Source: Bradyrhizobium sp. Rc3b (GTDB lineage Bacteria > Pseudomonadota > Alphaproteobacteria > Rhizobiales > Xanthobacteraceae). Taken from it: a DNA stretch of 64,000 nucleotides. A model generated the notes under the pieces. That model saw nothing but the letters and a program-made list of their open reading frames with translations, ran no database searches and was not told the origin of the DNA. The stretch is from positions 1 to 64,000 of the forward strand of contig NZ_FOUS01000002.1 in NCBI RefSeq assembly GCF_900114915.1, in the 5' to 3' direction. Position 1 is the stretch's first letter; every line of letters begins with the position of its first letter. A program made the position numbers and the translations under genes. Below, piece after piece: positions 12,101-18,847 of the stretch.

Positions 12101-14794
12101 GCCTACGTCTTCGGTCCCTGGGCTCATTCCGCATACGGCCAGATGCCGGCTCAACAAAGCTCCTGGTGGATTGACTACGCCAACTTCCTGCGCGGGGTCG
12201 GCGCGCTGGGCGGCGGCAATGTCGAGGTCCGCGCCGATGGCGATCTCAACAATCTGACGGTCGCGCTGCCGACCAATGGCCGTGTGCGGGGCGGGCGCTC
12301 CACGACGGAGGCAAAGTTCCTGGAACTGCGCAACGGCGGCGCGATGACCGTTGAGGCGGGCGGCGCCGTTCGCGCCGGCTATTACTACATCGGGCGCGGC
12401 GCCGGAACGATTACCGCTGGTGAATTTGCGGTCGGGCGCGATGTCAAGGCGCTGGTAGGGACGCAAATCGTCACCTATCCGATCGCCCCGATCCTGTCGC
12501 TCGGTGACGCAACCCTGGACGTGCGAACCGCAGGCGACCTGCGGCTGCAAACGGTCCTCGATCCGCTTCTGGTCGGCAAGGGGATGTCCCACGAACTGAC
12601 GTTCATGAGCAGTCAAAGCGAGCGCACCGCGCTCAACCTGACATCGACGGGCGGAGACGTGATCCTGGTCGGGCAGGCGACATATCTGTCCAAGGACATA
12701 ACGACGCCGGCCTTGCAGGTGTTTGCGAATGTGAACTCGTTGGCCGCAAATATCTATCCGCCGAAAACGCGCGTCACGGCGCTGAACGGCTCCGTGCTGA
12801 ACAGCACGCTGTACACGATGCCGAGCAGAAATCCGGAGCTGCGGCTTCTCGCCGCAAACGACGTCCTCGTCGGCGAGATCGTTATGTCCCGCGCTGCGCT
12901 CGAGATGATTCCGTCACCGTTCGAGCCTGTGGGAGGCACCGTTTCCTCTCCGGTCAACCTCGGCGGTTCCTCGCCGGACACCCTGAGCGGGCTCCACAAC
13001 GTCTTGGTCAATCCCTTCTCCGCGCCGGCCAGCAATATCGCCGGCCACACGCTGCATCTGTACAACCTTCGCAATCCCGACCATCTGCCGAACGAGGCAG
13101 ACTACGAGCCGAGCCGTGTCTATGCCTTGAACGGATCGATCGTTGGAACGCTAATAACCCAGAGCGGCTCGATCCTCACGGCCGGCGTCATGGCCAACGA
13201 GCAGACCTGGTTCCGTGCCGGCACGGATATCCGCAACATCAACTACTCACTGCGCAACGTTCATCCGACCGACGTGTCGTTACTCGAGGCTGGCAACGAC
13301 ATCATCGGCGGCCCGGTGCGAGGCTCGATCTTTGTCCAGGGACCGGGCGCAATGCAGGTGAGCGCGGGCCGTGACGTATACGCGCCGGAATTGGCGATCT
13401 TCAGCACAGGCAATCAGGAATATGATTCCAACAACCGGCCAAAGGATTTCACGCAGATCCTCGGCCTGCCTCAGCAGAGCGCGGCGATCACCGTGATGGC
13501 GGGCCTCAAGGGCAAGCAACCATCCTATGATGCGTTCCTGGCGGTCTATCTCGATCCGGCAAACATCGGGAAGATGCCCGATTATCTCAAGACCACGTTG
13601 GCGGACGGCACGGTGGTACCGCTCTATCTCACCGACGCATTCGAGCAACGTTCCTCCGGGCCGCACAGGACCCGCACCGGCATCGTCTCCTTCGTGGAGG
13701 ACGTGACCGGCGAGAAGCTGTCTCCGCTTGATGCCTGGACCAAATTCCAGACCCTGCCGATGCTGGTGCGCGAACGCTTCGTTCGGCAGGTCTACATGCA
13801 GGAGCTACGGGCCGCAGGCGATGACCAGAACACACCCGACACGAGCGGTAAGCCACGCAATGGCGGTTATAATCGCGGTTATGCCGCGATCGAGACGCTG
13901 TTCCCGGGCAGCGACTGGGCGGGCGACGTCAGGACCGGAAATGCCAAGTTCCGCACCATGTCGGGCGGCAGCATCGAGGTCTTGACCCCCGGTGGCGGCC
14001 TGCAAGTTGCTGCGCTCGGCAAGCCGGCGCCGGTGGAGTTCGGCCTCGTCACACTGGGACCGGGCGACATCAACCTCTTTGCGCGCGACAGCGTCACCGT
14101 GAACCGCTCGCGTATCCTGACCTTTGCCGGCGGCAACGAGATCATCTGGTCGACGCAGGGCGACATCGACGCCGGCCGCGGCGCCAAGACCGCGCGCGTG
14201 CCCTCGGCGCCGGAGATCCTGACCGATATCGATGCCGTCACGCGCGTGCTCGAGAAGGCCGATATTTCCGGAAGCGGCATCGGAACGATCATCGGCTTCA
14301 CCGGGGTGACGGAAGGTGACGTCAACCTGATCGCTCCCCAGGGTACCGTGAATGCCGGCGACGCCGGCATCCGCGTCAGCGGCGACATCCTCATTGCGGC
14401 GCGCTTCGTCGTCAACGTGGACAACATCCAGGTGTCGGGCCAGAGCAAAGGAGTGCCGAAGGCGGAGGTCAAAACTGCGCCGCTCGCGATCGATACCAAG
14501 GACAAGGCTGCAAATGACGCCGTGAAGGACGTGACCAAGCAGGGATCTTCGGATCGGCCGTCGGTGATCATCGTCGAAGTTCTCGGGTACGGCGGTGGCG
14601 GCGGCGGTCAGTTTCCTCAGCCCGATGCCGGCGACGATGAGAGGCGGCGGGCGCCCGACAAGCAGAGCTACGATCCGAACGGCATGTTCCGCGTGCTCGG
14701 CAATGGCGAGTTCACGGCCGAGCAGTTGAAGAACCTGACGGAGGACGAGCGAGCCGTGCTGTTGCAGCGGCTGGGGCGCAAGGCGTCGCTCTAG
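3182..14794 (+). CDS. Giant two-partner-secretion exoprotein, filamentous haemagglutinin family (TpsA)
   Basis: 3870 residues from TTG 3182, supported by AGAAGGA 8 bases upstream; ATG 3233 would shorten the signal region. The N-terminus is a long signal peptide (to about residue 38). Residues about 115-310 form the TPS secretion domain (WNKFNVG, ANWIALNRV, GQVYIINKNGIIFG at about 217-230). A very long body of GGxIxLxA/GSxVDVSGG-type beta-helix repeats follows. The end (about 3620-3760: GDINLFARDSV, STQGDIDAGRGAKTA, APQGTVNAGDAGIRVSGD) matches the DUF3739 family of haemagglutinin-like proteins, then a Gly-rich stretch and a charged tail. I saw no cysteine in the protein, usual for TPS cargo. 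No toxin domain or VENN motif is visible, so a CDI toxin is unlikely. Its transporter gene is 4 kb downstream, separated by the second signalling module. Likely role: secreted or surface adhesin or matrix fibre. Confidence 0.92.
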   Translation: MSHRTVRFRSSRSVRHAMFLSGASVAALLVGSAAADARNLGSGSASPVANVAVTTNTAGQAASIASAQAMSRINASLRAMRDVQAAARAGALIGPNNLGLNKNHPGNLLPNVPNGLAPGGLNPTSNPTAVIDGQPAWTGAAQPTQSTGSNGRVQVEVVQNQQKAILTWNKFNVGRETDLYFNQSAGGGGAANWIALNRVLDPSLVPSQILGTIRSEGQVYIINKNGIIFGGSSQVDVGTLVATSLALSNAQFLAGINTSIVLTNDIHLPTFGEYNPRLANSQKPATDPSQPARFTPDGVPGDVTIQAGAQISAKTGGKAMLFAPIVSNAGQISVPDGQIIMAAGEQVYLRTNPNDVRGVDVAVTAPMPWLFNYNHLMGAIAGWDLFTEKPWGESVRDILLPEMYARAASVGYKVVNTGVVQSDRGNITVMGREIFQGGVMLAATALNNREGSIRLDAYSNGMMASSGSLDAQLVYWKTGDLHLSPGSVTAVLPDATDTSEIEETAKATRYKPGRVELRGNLIDIGAQANILVPAGTISIVASTVPAPTEEPINGETPVRDGSRIYIGEDAYVSAAGVQDVLIPMSRRFVQAELRINELRDSPLLRNSWLRGQKITVDRSASGVFADGAMAGVNWGGAAGEWIGTPLGDVSAWIGNSKTNLAELSTIGGNITLKSAGSIITRQGSLLDVSGGSFRYQDGMVNSTKLLGADGKIYDIASATPDRIYVGFAGGFNRTHNNWGKSESWSTPWSTSHFERGFTEGRDAGAIQFYATEGVALEGGYWGGVIVGERQAVSGKTAKAGSLTFGGDGDEDRLWLLGKLVISKDPTQLPTNFTATSQLPSTWYSGAPGNQDSFRLRTTYLDSDALADAGLGKIELYVSNNVTIEKGTTLELTPGSTFSIKANSTVAYSQDFKIDGVIHAPGGNVNLLGAENVSFGAGAAIDVSGQWVNQVKGGAASALPPVVNGGSITLDQAHYQPGVVLDVSGGGWYRLRGGKPQVKFGDAGKITLNTTEVAELANADMRAYAAGSGGSMAMNLTTESLQIGGGTPTSPNTVRLSETLFSERGFRSLQISTGGDITIAEGASVTQLPYNVDLRGVDVSGFSTGTSISEMGPLAVLSPSQRLALEPTSLSLSGRSVTVGAGATVRTDTGGTIALSLLGSSTGTLSVAGRVEALAGTINLAASTGSIVVANTGAIVARGTAVSEIDVKGHRSGVVRNGGSVAFEAATVALEAGSLVDVAGVSGEFDIESNDHQFAPVTLASNGGSISVKAQQGLVQGAWRGQSGGSGARGGKVTLASALSTVILSETAASQSGLVVRSSSLQGAGFADLVLPSTTRLDGVDLAFSGSISITGSLINGNGASSRFFAPYISLFSLAPSNPVRAGTLTLAGSVIDIVQANIRGFERTVLEANDIRLTHSNVSQPAFLDVDGTLIVKAGQIYPTSQINATIMASDKLIVQQNGTPGLALSAGGTLTLEAPTIEQNGTLRAPFGQITLKASQRLTLGAGSVTSVTGDGLVLPYGALSNNENWTVTTGPLPTTIASLPEKRVTLEAPTVELAPGSVVNIKGGGDLMAWEHVPGPGGSHDMLALPGLFAVMPAFAGATAPSSASIRSGDRIWLDAGSGLPAGWYTLLPASYAMLPGAYAIQAVAGSTGRATTSAVMADGTAVVSGYRANALDGSRDQQSSAWRVMSGSVLRQYSEYNEAFANTFFASDAFKLTQYRLTGQQIVTPRLPVDGGSVVFKATQDLILKGELHSQAAAGARGGLVDIAANKIAILGADQSAGTLRADGYLVIDAAALSGFGAGSLLVGGFRSGDVGGLRVDVQAHDIVVRNSANSALTGPEIILAASDTIDVSAGSVIVARGEAPTGAGDLVMAPQASDRDWGALIRLSNGDAVRVRRKNVDTTVGGRVTIGAGATLDGGKSLLIDATGNALVTQASLTGAALSLASGRIGFGGGSGLVLDAAALAALNKTQHLTLRSYSTIDFHSAVDLSGLKAVTLDAAGLVGRGNSEIAVNGNRVVLENTASTFSEPVGAGHGSLKLTATELTLGEGAKALRGFDTIVLTGTTRITGEGKGSLDVAGAAVTLSAPVMTGRSGSQQSVTTTGILTVAAYGTASPARDQDSLGSRWTLTGRAVDFAGRIDALGGTVKLNATNGNVNLAAGSRIDVGGFEKEFFDVSEYADAGIISLGARGGSVLLASGATLDLGSARDSEGRPIGGGAGTLAIEQDSSQVTLEGTINARAAAGKRGGSFSLDIAALSDFGGLNQRLNGAGFTKSRSFRIRSGDVTLDGATTAEEFALAADQGTVTVAGSIDARATYGGSISIYGGQGLTVTNAALLRAGATDTVNGLGSGRVTLGISNGVLRVLGGVIDVAGGEGGKVTLRAPVIEQPGADKVNVSFAGTINGAREIVLEGYKRFDLATLASDPRFVGVTVNSGGQAELDLTKAAAGKLNVLADYGAGTLVEFVRDFDVSAGYADLGSLTSQSNFHARAGIELNFSGDIVLKSNWNLGAGVVNQASALAAGVMAIEPVLGKAYVVAGKESALLRDHTTMAYRTGGSILGEPGVLTMRAGGNIDLKGSVTDGFFQFANPLDSTYVAAKGTISTNLSMVFNVGRTSTTSNLSPYDSASTTNPSVYAGITFATVGTRKTETVTAPPTLVGVPYSAEANSPGASAPNALAYSVLFPSITEPDGSRVAVPSWSLGLVAGATPMGESADPTRLASGATGKITLSEQAGYTYVSGLNSVAATALVDSVASFGAGSAPGSTTMNPADWPASLESTSGTRLNSNSSAQISFGLPTDPAYGYVLDLWNDYAAAKGLNTNPAQPQADFRWTSTAASGGSRLNVITKYSTFKDFYLTKIVPNLATITSLYATTKPGPTTTTVNPITMVRTGTGDVSIAARGDLQLKGGASIYTAGRRDLATFNDFTTAPANATYGVGGGHLAVAVGGNIDVALPADRSQMQHYSEWLNRQGATDNAYVFGPWAHSAYGQMPAQQSSWWIDYANFLRGVGALGGGNVEVRADGDLNNLTVALPTNGRVRGGRSTTEAKFLELRNGGAMTVEAGGAVRAGYYYIGRGAGTITAGEFAVGRDVKALVGTQIVTYPIAPILSLGDATLDVRTAGDLRLQTVLDPLLVGKGMSHELTFMSSQSERTALNLTSTGGDVILVGQATYLSKDITTPALQVFANVNSLAANIYPPKTRVTALNGSVLNSTLYTMPSRNPELRLLAANDVLVGEIVMSRAALEMIPSPFEPVGGTVSSPVNLGGSSPDTLSGLHNVLVNPFSAPASNIAGHTLHLYNLRNPDHLPNEADYEPSRVYALNGSIVGTLITQSGSILTAGVMANEQTWFRAGTDIRNINYSLRNVHPTDVSLLEAGNDIIGGPVRGSIFVQGPGAMQVSAGRDVYAPELAIFSTGNQEYDSNNRPKDFTQILGLPQQSAAITVMAGLKGKQPSYDAFLAVYLDPANIGKMPDYLKTTLADGTVVPLYLTDAFEQRSSGPHRTRTGIVSFVEDVTGEKLSPLDAWTKFQTLPMLVRERFVRQVYMQELRAAGDDQNTPDTSGKPRNGGYNRGYAAIETLFPGSDWAGDVRTGNAKFRTMSGGSIEVLTPGGGLQVAALGKPAPVEFGLVTLGPGDINLFARDSVTVNRSRILTFAGGNEIIWSTQGDIDAGRGAKTARVPSAPEILTDIDAVTRVLEKADISGSGIGTIIGFTGVTEGDVNLIAPQGTVNAGDAGIRVSGDILIAARFVVNVDNIQVSGQSKGVPKAEVKTAPLAIDTKDKAANDAVKDVTKQGSSDRPSVIIVEVLGYGGGGGGQFPQPDAGDDERRRAPDKQSYDPNGMFRVLGNGEFTAEQLKNLTEDERAVLLQRLGRKASL

Positions 14795-14849
14795 GGCAGG
14801 GCCCGGGCAGGCATCCGGGTCCGACGTCCGGTCGTGCCGGTTCGTATCG

Positions 14850-14879
14850 ATCGGCCGGGTGGGGCCCCACCCGGCCGAT
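14850..14879 (+). terminator. Perfect 30-base palindrome after tpsA, probable terminator
   Basis: A perfect inverted repeat (half-site ATCGGCCGGGTGGGG) lies 55 bases after the tpsA stop and would form a very stable GC-rich hairpin. Only TT follows, so it is not a textbook U-tract terminator; it may act as a terminator or mRNA-stabilising structure. It separates tpsA from the second signalling module. Confidence 0.55.
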
Positions 14880-14985
14880 TGCACCGGTTAGATCACTGTC
14901 ATGCAAACGATATAGAGGAGGCATCGCCCGCGCTTCAACGATCCAAACAGCCGAAGTGCGGTTTCTGGTCGACAAGAGCAGCACG

Positions 14986-15759
14986 ATGAAAGCAGTTACA
15001 TTGCATGGCGTCGCGGCGTCGGATGCCGACGGTCCTCGAGGCGGTCGCCGCGCCGCGTTCCGCTTGCTGGTGCTATTGCCCGCCTGGCTGATGACGGTCA
15101 TCCTCGGCGCCAATGCCGCTGAAGAAGACCGGGTGGCGCGTGCGGAAAGGCCGATCGCATTCCGCATTCCGGCACAGTCCCTGGCTGGTGCGCTGCAAGC
15201 CTATGGACAGATCACCGGCATTCAAGTGCTCTATGAAAGCAACTCCGCGGTCGGTCGAACGTCGGTCGCGGTTGAAGGAACGTATGCCGCCGATGAAGCG
15301 CTGAACCTGCTGCTCGCGGGCACGGAGCTGAAGGTGCGCTATATTCGTCCCGACGCCATCACGCTTGCTCTTCCCAGCGCAGAAGGTGTCGGCTATGCAC
15401 CTCCGGCGGCTCCGCTCGCAACATCGGACCTGTTCCTGGGAAGATTGCGCGTGCGTCAGACCGGCGATGCCGACGACGCCGCCAGATTGCAGGATTATAG
15501 CCAAAGAGTGCAGATGGACATTCAGAATGCACTTCGAAAGAACGCAAGGACGCGCGATGGCAATTATCGCGCGGTGCTGGATATCTGGATCGATCCCGCG
15601 CGCACGATCGAACGCACCGAGTTATTCCGCTCGACCGGGGACCATGAACGGGATCTTGCGGTGTCGGCGGCGCTTCGGGGCTTGACGATCAGCAAGCCGG
15701 CGCCAGCGAATACGCCACAGCCGGTCCGCGTCGTCATCATGGTGAAGTCCCTGCAATGA
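14986..15759 (+). CDS. Exported STN-domain protein with a TonB-C-like C-terminus (copy 2)
   Basis: 257 residues from ATG 14986 (GTG 14956 would add 10). A signal or membrane segment lies near residues 24-45. Residues about 55-128 are an STN domain (IAFRIPAQSLAGALQAYG, TGIQVLYESN, EALNLLLAGTEL). Residues about 165-255 are TonB-C-like (VQMDIQNALRKNARTR, YRAVLDIWIDP, STGDHERDL, PQPVRVVIMV), closely resembling the end of the TonB protein at 23530-24249. It is the paralogue of the 738-1448 gene. Its stop overlaps the start of the next tonB gene (ATGA). As no TonB-dependent receptor is present, I infer that STN here is a stand-alone signalling module for the FecR-like protein downstream. Confidence 0.8.
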   Translation: MKAVTLHGVAASDADGPRGGRRAAFRLLVLLPAWLMTVILGANAAEEDRVARAERPIAFRIPAQSLAGALQAYGQITGIQVLYESNSAVGRTSVAVEGTYAADEALNLLLAGTELKVRYIRPDAITLALPSAEGVGYAPPAAPLATSDLFLGRLRVRQTGDADDAARLQDYSQRVQMDIQNALRKNARTRDGNYRAVLDIWIDPARTIERTELFRSTGDHERDLAVSAALRGLTISKPAPANTPQPVRVVIMVKSLQ

Positions 15760-16481
15760 GCGACAGCGATGTCCGCCCTGGAAACGAGAAGGGACGAGCG
15801 GCGGTCTTTGGATCCTATCGAGACGACGACCTGGATGCCGCCTCGCCATCGGGAGAGTTCTATCGCCTGCTGGGTATTCCCGCCCTGGCGGCCGTTCTTT
15901 TCGTTGGTGGCGTTTACTGGATCAGGATGCAAGTGCCAGCCGGCTCTCCGGGGCAACAGTCGGCTGCGATCGTGCAGGTTCAGCTGCTTCCGCGGCCCGA
16001 TGCCGTTCCGATAGCAGTCGCTTCGGATTCTCAACCGGAAAAGGAGAATGTCGCCAGCAGCGCCGATACGCCATTGAAGGACCCAAATCCGACGCCATCC
16101 GACGATCCCGTTCCGGTCCCGAAAGCGAGAAGCTTCACGCCCGGAGACGCTCCGCCCTCAAATGTCATGTCGGCGCCGTCCGCCGTGAGCGGACCTGCCA
16201 GCAGTGCCGCCATCAAATTTCAGCAGTCGCTGCTTCGGCACGTTTCGCGCTATCAGCGCTATCCCAACGCGGCGCGCGCGATGCACCTTGAAGGAACGGT
16301 CGTCACGCAGTTCGCCATGGCCAGGGATGGTACGCTACTCGGCGTCTGGGTTCGGACGAGCTCGGGTCAATTGCTGCTCGACAAGGAGGCGATCGAGACC
16401 ATCCGGCGAGCCCAGCCGCTGCCGCCGATTCCGCCCGAGCTGCCGGATCGGCTCAATATTCATCTGGAGCTCGAGTTTTGA
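15756..16481 (+). CDS. TonB-family energy transducer (TonB1 of this locus)
   Basis: 241 residues from ATG 15756, overlapping the stop of the STN gene by 4 bases. Topology is classic TonB: a short cytoplasmic part, one membrane segment at about 39-57, a Pro/Ser-rich periplasmic spacer (about 80-150), and a C-terminal TonB domain (about 155-241: YPNAARAMHLEGTVVTQF, DGTLLGVWVRTSSG, LLDKEAIETIRRAQPLPP). TonB couples ExbB/ExbD proton flux to outer-membrane proteins. Coupling to the STN gene and position before the sigma/FecR pair suggest it serves this locus, with the ExbB/ExbD encoded at 20590-22988. A second, more diverged TonB lies at 23530-24249. Confidence 0.85.
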   Translation: MSDSDVRPGNEKGRAAVFGSYRDDDLDAASPSGEFYRLLGIPALAAVLFVGGVYWIRMQVPAGSPGQQSAAIVQVQLLPRPDAVPIAVASDSQPEKENVASSADTPLKDPNPTPSDDPVPVPKARSFTPGDAPPSNVMSAPSAVSGPASSAAIKFQQSLLRHVSRYQRYPNAARAMHLEGTVVTQFAMARDGTLLGVWVRTSSGQLLLDKEAIETIRRAQPLPPIPPELPDRLNIHLELEF

Positions 16482-16671
16482 CCCGCCATGAAGTCCGTGC
16501 TTGGGCGATGGACAGGCATTCGTGCAGTGGCGGGCCGGACGCGATGTCGTCGCTCGCGCCTTGTGTCATAAATGTGTAGCCCGGCAACGCTACGACCTTC
16601 CGAACCTTTTGCAGTAGTTGCGTAGGCAATGTTTGCGCCGGAAATACCAGAGTATGTTGGGCACGTGAAAC

Positions 16672-17214
16672 GTGGCTGATAGCAATCGAATACGGCTGCG
16701 GGGGCAGTTGGTCGAGAACTATGAAGGCCTGATCCGGAAGCTTACGCGCCGGTTAGGATCGGCCGATTTCGCCCACGAAGCCTTGCACGAAACGTTTCTG
16801 CGTCTCGACCGAGTCACGGATGCCGAGCCCGTACGCAGTCCTGCCGATTACATCTTTCGTACCGCCATCAATATCGCGAAGGATCGCCAGAAAGCGCAGA
16901 ACTATCGTGTCAGCGCGTCGGAGATAGATGCGCTTCTCGATATATGTGATGACGAACCCGATCCGGCCAGAGTGGTCGAGGCGCGTTCGGAAATCGAGGC
17001 ATTCAAGCGCGCGCTTGCCGAGTTGCCGCCACGGCCCCGCGAGGTTCTTCGGAGTATTTCGATCGAGGGGCAACCAGCGCACCAGGTCGCCGCGCGTCTC
17101 AATGTCAGCATCCGGACCGTCGAGAGCGATCTGAAGCTGGCGCTTGGCCATTGTGCCGACAGCCTCGAACATACATTGCGACGCCGTCTCGGCGGCCCGC
17201 GTCCGCGATCCTGA
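16672..17214 (+). CDS. FecI-like ECF sigma factor (copy 2)
   Basis: 180 residues from GTG 16672. Residues about 14-78 form sigma region 2 (LIRKLTRRLGSADFAHEALHETFLRL, the same layout as copy 1; then SPADYIFRTAINIAKDRQ) and 108-160 form region 4 (LAELPPRPREVLRSISIEGQPAHQVAARL, then a VSIRTVESDLKLAL recognition helix). It is a clear paralogue of the sigma factor at 1445-2047. Unlike copy 1 it does not overlap its FecR-like partner, which starts about 380 bases downstream. Likely targets are genes of this locus, such as tpsB, but the sequence alone does not show this. Confidence 0.87.
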   Translation: MADSNRIRLRGQLVENYEGLIRKLTRRLGSADFAHEALHETFLRLDRVTDAEPVRSPADYIFRTAINIAKDRQKAQNYRVSASEIDALLDICDDEPDPARVVEARSEIEAFKRALAELPPRPREVLRSISIEGQPAHQVAARLNVSIRTVESDLKLALGHCADSLEHTLRRRLGGPRPRS

Positions 17215-17591
17215 GCGCGTCGATATTGCAACCCGGCGCATCGGAGGGCTTTTTTCGCCTGGCGCAGGCAGAAGGTTTGATCGATAGGCTATCCTTGCAT
17301 GGTTTTTCTTCGGGATAGCCGGGCGCCATTCGTCTATCGAATAGATGCACCGGCAGGCGTCTCAGGCCGCGAGCTAAACAGAGGACTTCCGGGGGGAATG
17401 ACGCAGGTGACGGCAGTGACAGCGATTGCAAGGTGGGCTAAGCCGGCAGTCGCGGCCGCTCGCTTCCCCGACCGCGGATGTGTCTTGCCGTTGATTGCCG
17501 GGGCGTTGCGGCCGATGTCCCGGTCCGGAAGGCGCTGTTCGAAATTGAGGGGAATCGATAACATATCGCCTCTGACCGTCTTTGGCCCGGT
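17215..17591 (+). other. Gene-poor gap between sigma factor 2 and its FecR-like partner
   Basis: 377 bases. A reading frame at 17299-17619 lacks recognisable domains and is not accepted. A run of T follows GGGC near 17243-17252 but I see no convincing stem before it. The gap is unusual because sigma/FecR pairs normally touch, as they do in copy 1. It may hold a separate promoter for the FecR-like gene. Confidence 0.4.
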
Positions 17592-18623
17592 GTGGGTACC
17601 GGTCTGGCGAGTGCGATAGATGGGCTAGGGATCTTGACCGCGACCAACGAAACAACTGAGCCGGATGCGCTTCTGCACGAAGCCCTGGACTTCGTCGTTC
17701 GCCTCAAGACGGGTGAACCGACCAGGGCAGACGTCGAGGCGCTGCAAGCGTGGCGTCAGCAAAGCGGCGCGCACGAAGCCGCCTTCAGGAACGCGGCTCG
17801 GGTCTTTCGTCATGCGGGCGTCGCTGCGCAGGAGTTGGCGGATCGGCCGGTGACAGGAGACGTCGCACGGCTGACACGAAGACCGGTGTCCCGGCCCATT
17901 GGACGGCGCGCCTTTCTGGGAGGTGCGGGCGCCGCGGCAGCGGCCGCGGTGGGGTACGCAATCGTTCGTCCGCCGCTTGGCCTTTGGCCGTCGCTCGGAG
18001 AACTCTCCGCCGATTACCGGACCGGAAAGGGCGAGTTGCGCAAAATCGCGGTCGCGCCGAACGTGTCTCTGGAGCTGAATACGCAGACCAGCATCGCGCT
18101 GCGTTCGGCGTCAAACGAAACCCGGATTGAACTGATATCGGGTGAAGCCTCTGTAGCGGCGACGTCCGCCGCCACCCCCTTTGTGCTGCTGGCGGCGAAT
18201 GGTCAGATCTCCGCGGTGGAAGCGGATTTCAACGCGCGTTGCCTCGATGGCGCCGTGTCGGTGACCTGCCTGAGCGGCAGCGTTGATGTTGCGCAAGGCG
18301 AGAGAACGGTGCGACTTGGCAGGGCACAGCAGGTGTCCTACTCGCCGGGCGGCATCGAAGCCTCGGTGCAGGTCGACCCGGGGCAGGTGACAGCCTGGCA
18401 ATCGGGGCTCCTGATCTTCCGCGATCGGCCGCTTGCGGACGTCGTGGAAGAGGTCAATCGTTATCGTTCCGGCAAGATCATTATCACCAATCCGGATCTC
18501 AAACGCCGCATGGTCAACGGCACGTTTCAGATCGACAAGCTCGGGGATTTCGTGCCCCAGGTTCAGCAGCTGTTCGGAGCCCAGGCGCGGTCGCTGCCGG
18601 GCGGAGTTGTGCTGCTCGGTTGA
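17592..18623 (+). CDS. FecR-like transmembrane sigma regulator (copy 2)
   Basis: 343 residues from GTG 17592; TTG 17634, with AGGG just upstream, is an alternative start that would remove 14. A DUF4880-like cytoplasmic part lies at about 25-75 (ALDFVVRLKTGEPT, LQAWRQQSGAHEAAF). An Ala-rich membrane segment follows RR at about 104-121. The periplasmic FecR domain (GELRKIAVAPNVSLELNTQTSIAL, VSVTCLSGSVDV) and an STN-like end (RPLADVVEEVNRYRSGKIIITNP, VNGTFQIDKL) complete it. It is strongly similar in layout and motifs to the protein at 2031-3038, showing duplication of the sigma/FecR module. Gene order suggests it relays signal from the STN copy 2 protein to sigma copy 2. Confidence 0.85.
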   Translation: MGTGLASAIDGLGILTATNETTEPDALLHEALDFVVRLKTGEPTRADVEALQAWRQQSGAHEAAFRNAARVFRHAGVAAQELADRPVTGDVARLTRRPVSRPIGRRAFLGGAGAAAAAAVGYAIVRPPLGLWPSLGELSADYRTGKGELRKIAVAPNVSLELNTQTSIALRSASNETRIELISGEASVAATSAATPFVLLAANGQISAVEADFNARCLDGAVSVTCLSGSVDVAQGERTVRLGRAQQVSYSPGGIEASVQVDPGQVTAWQSGLLIFRDRPLADVVEEVNRYRSGKIIITNPDLKRRMVNGTFQIDKLGDFVPQVQQLFGAQARSLPGGVVLLG

Positions 18624-18767
18624 GCCTCATCCGGCCGGATGGGTAGGCCCATTCTCGTTACTGCGCGAGAATCGATGCTGGCACGTCACGCCAGATGCTG
18701 CTCGTAAAATAATCGCTAACGTTTCCCGATCTTGCAAAAAAGTTTTGCGGGTTGGGCGAGGCCCAGT

Positions 18768-18779
18768 CGTCTTTAGAGC
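18768..18779 (+). promoter_or_regulatory. Candidate promoter element before tpsB
   Basis: CGTCTTTAGAGC, 69 bases before the tpsB GTG start; nearly the same 11-12 bases occur before tpsA at 3096-3106. This suggests a common promoter or operator for the two halves of the secretion pair. An A/T-rich inverted stretch (GCAAAAAAGTTTTGC, 18734-18748) lies 19 bases upstream. No -35 box is assigned. Confidence 0.25.
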
Positions 18780-18847
18780 GAGGGGACGTGATCACGGTGT
18801 CCGGCCGTGACCTCGTTTAGCTGGTTCGGGAGTCGGGCGGGGCATCT

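Noticed and set aside
3182..14794. CdiA-type contact-dependent toxin
   Set aside because: TPS domain present, but the C-terminus is DUF3739-like without a VENN motif, toxin domain or small immunity gene after it.
17299..17619. 106-codon frame between sigma factor 2 and FecR-like 2
   Set aside because: No ribosome site, no domain, and it overlaps the FecR-like start; kept as intergenic.
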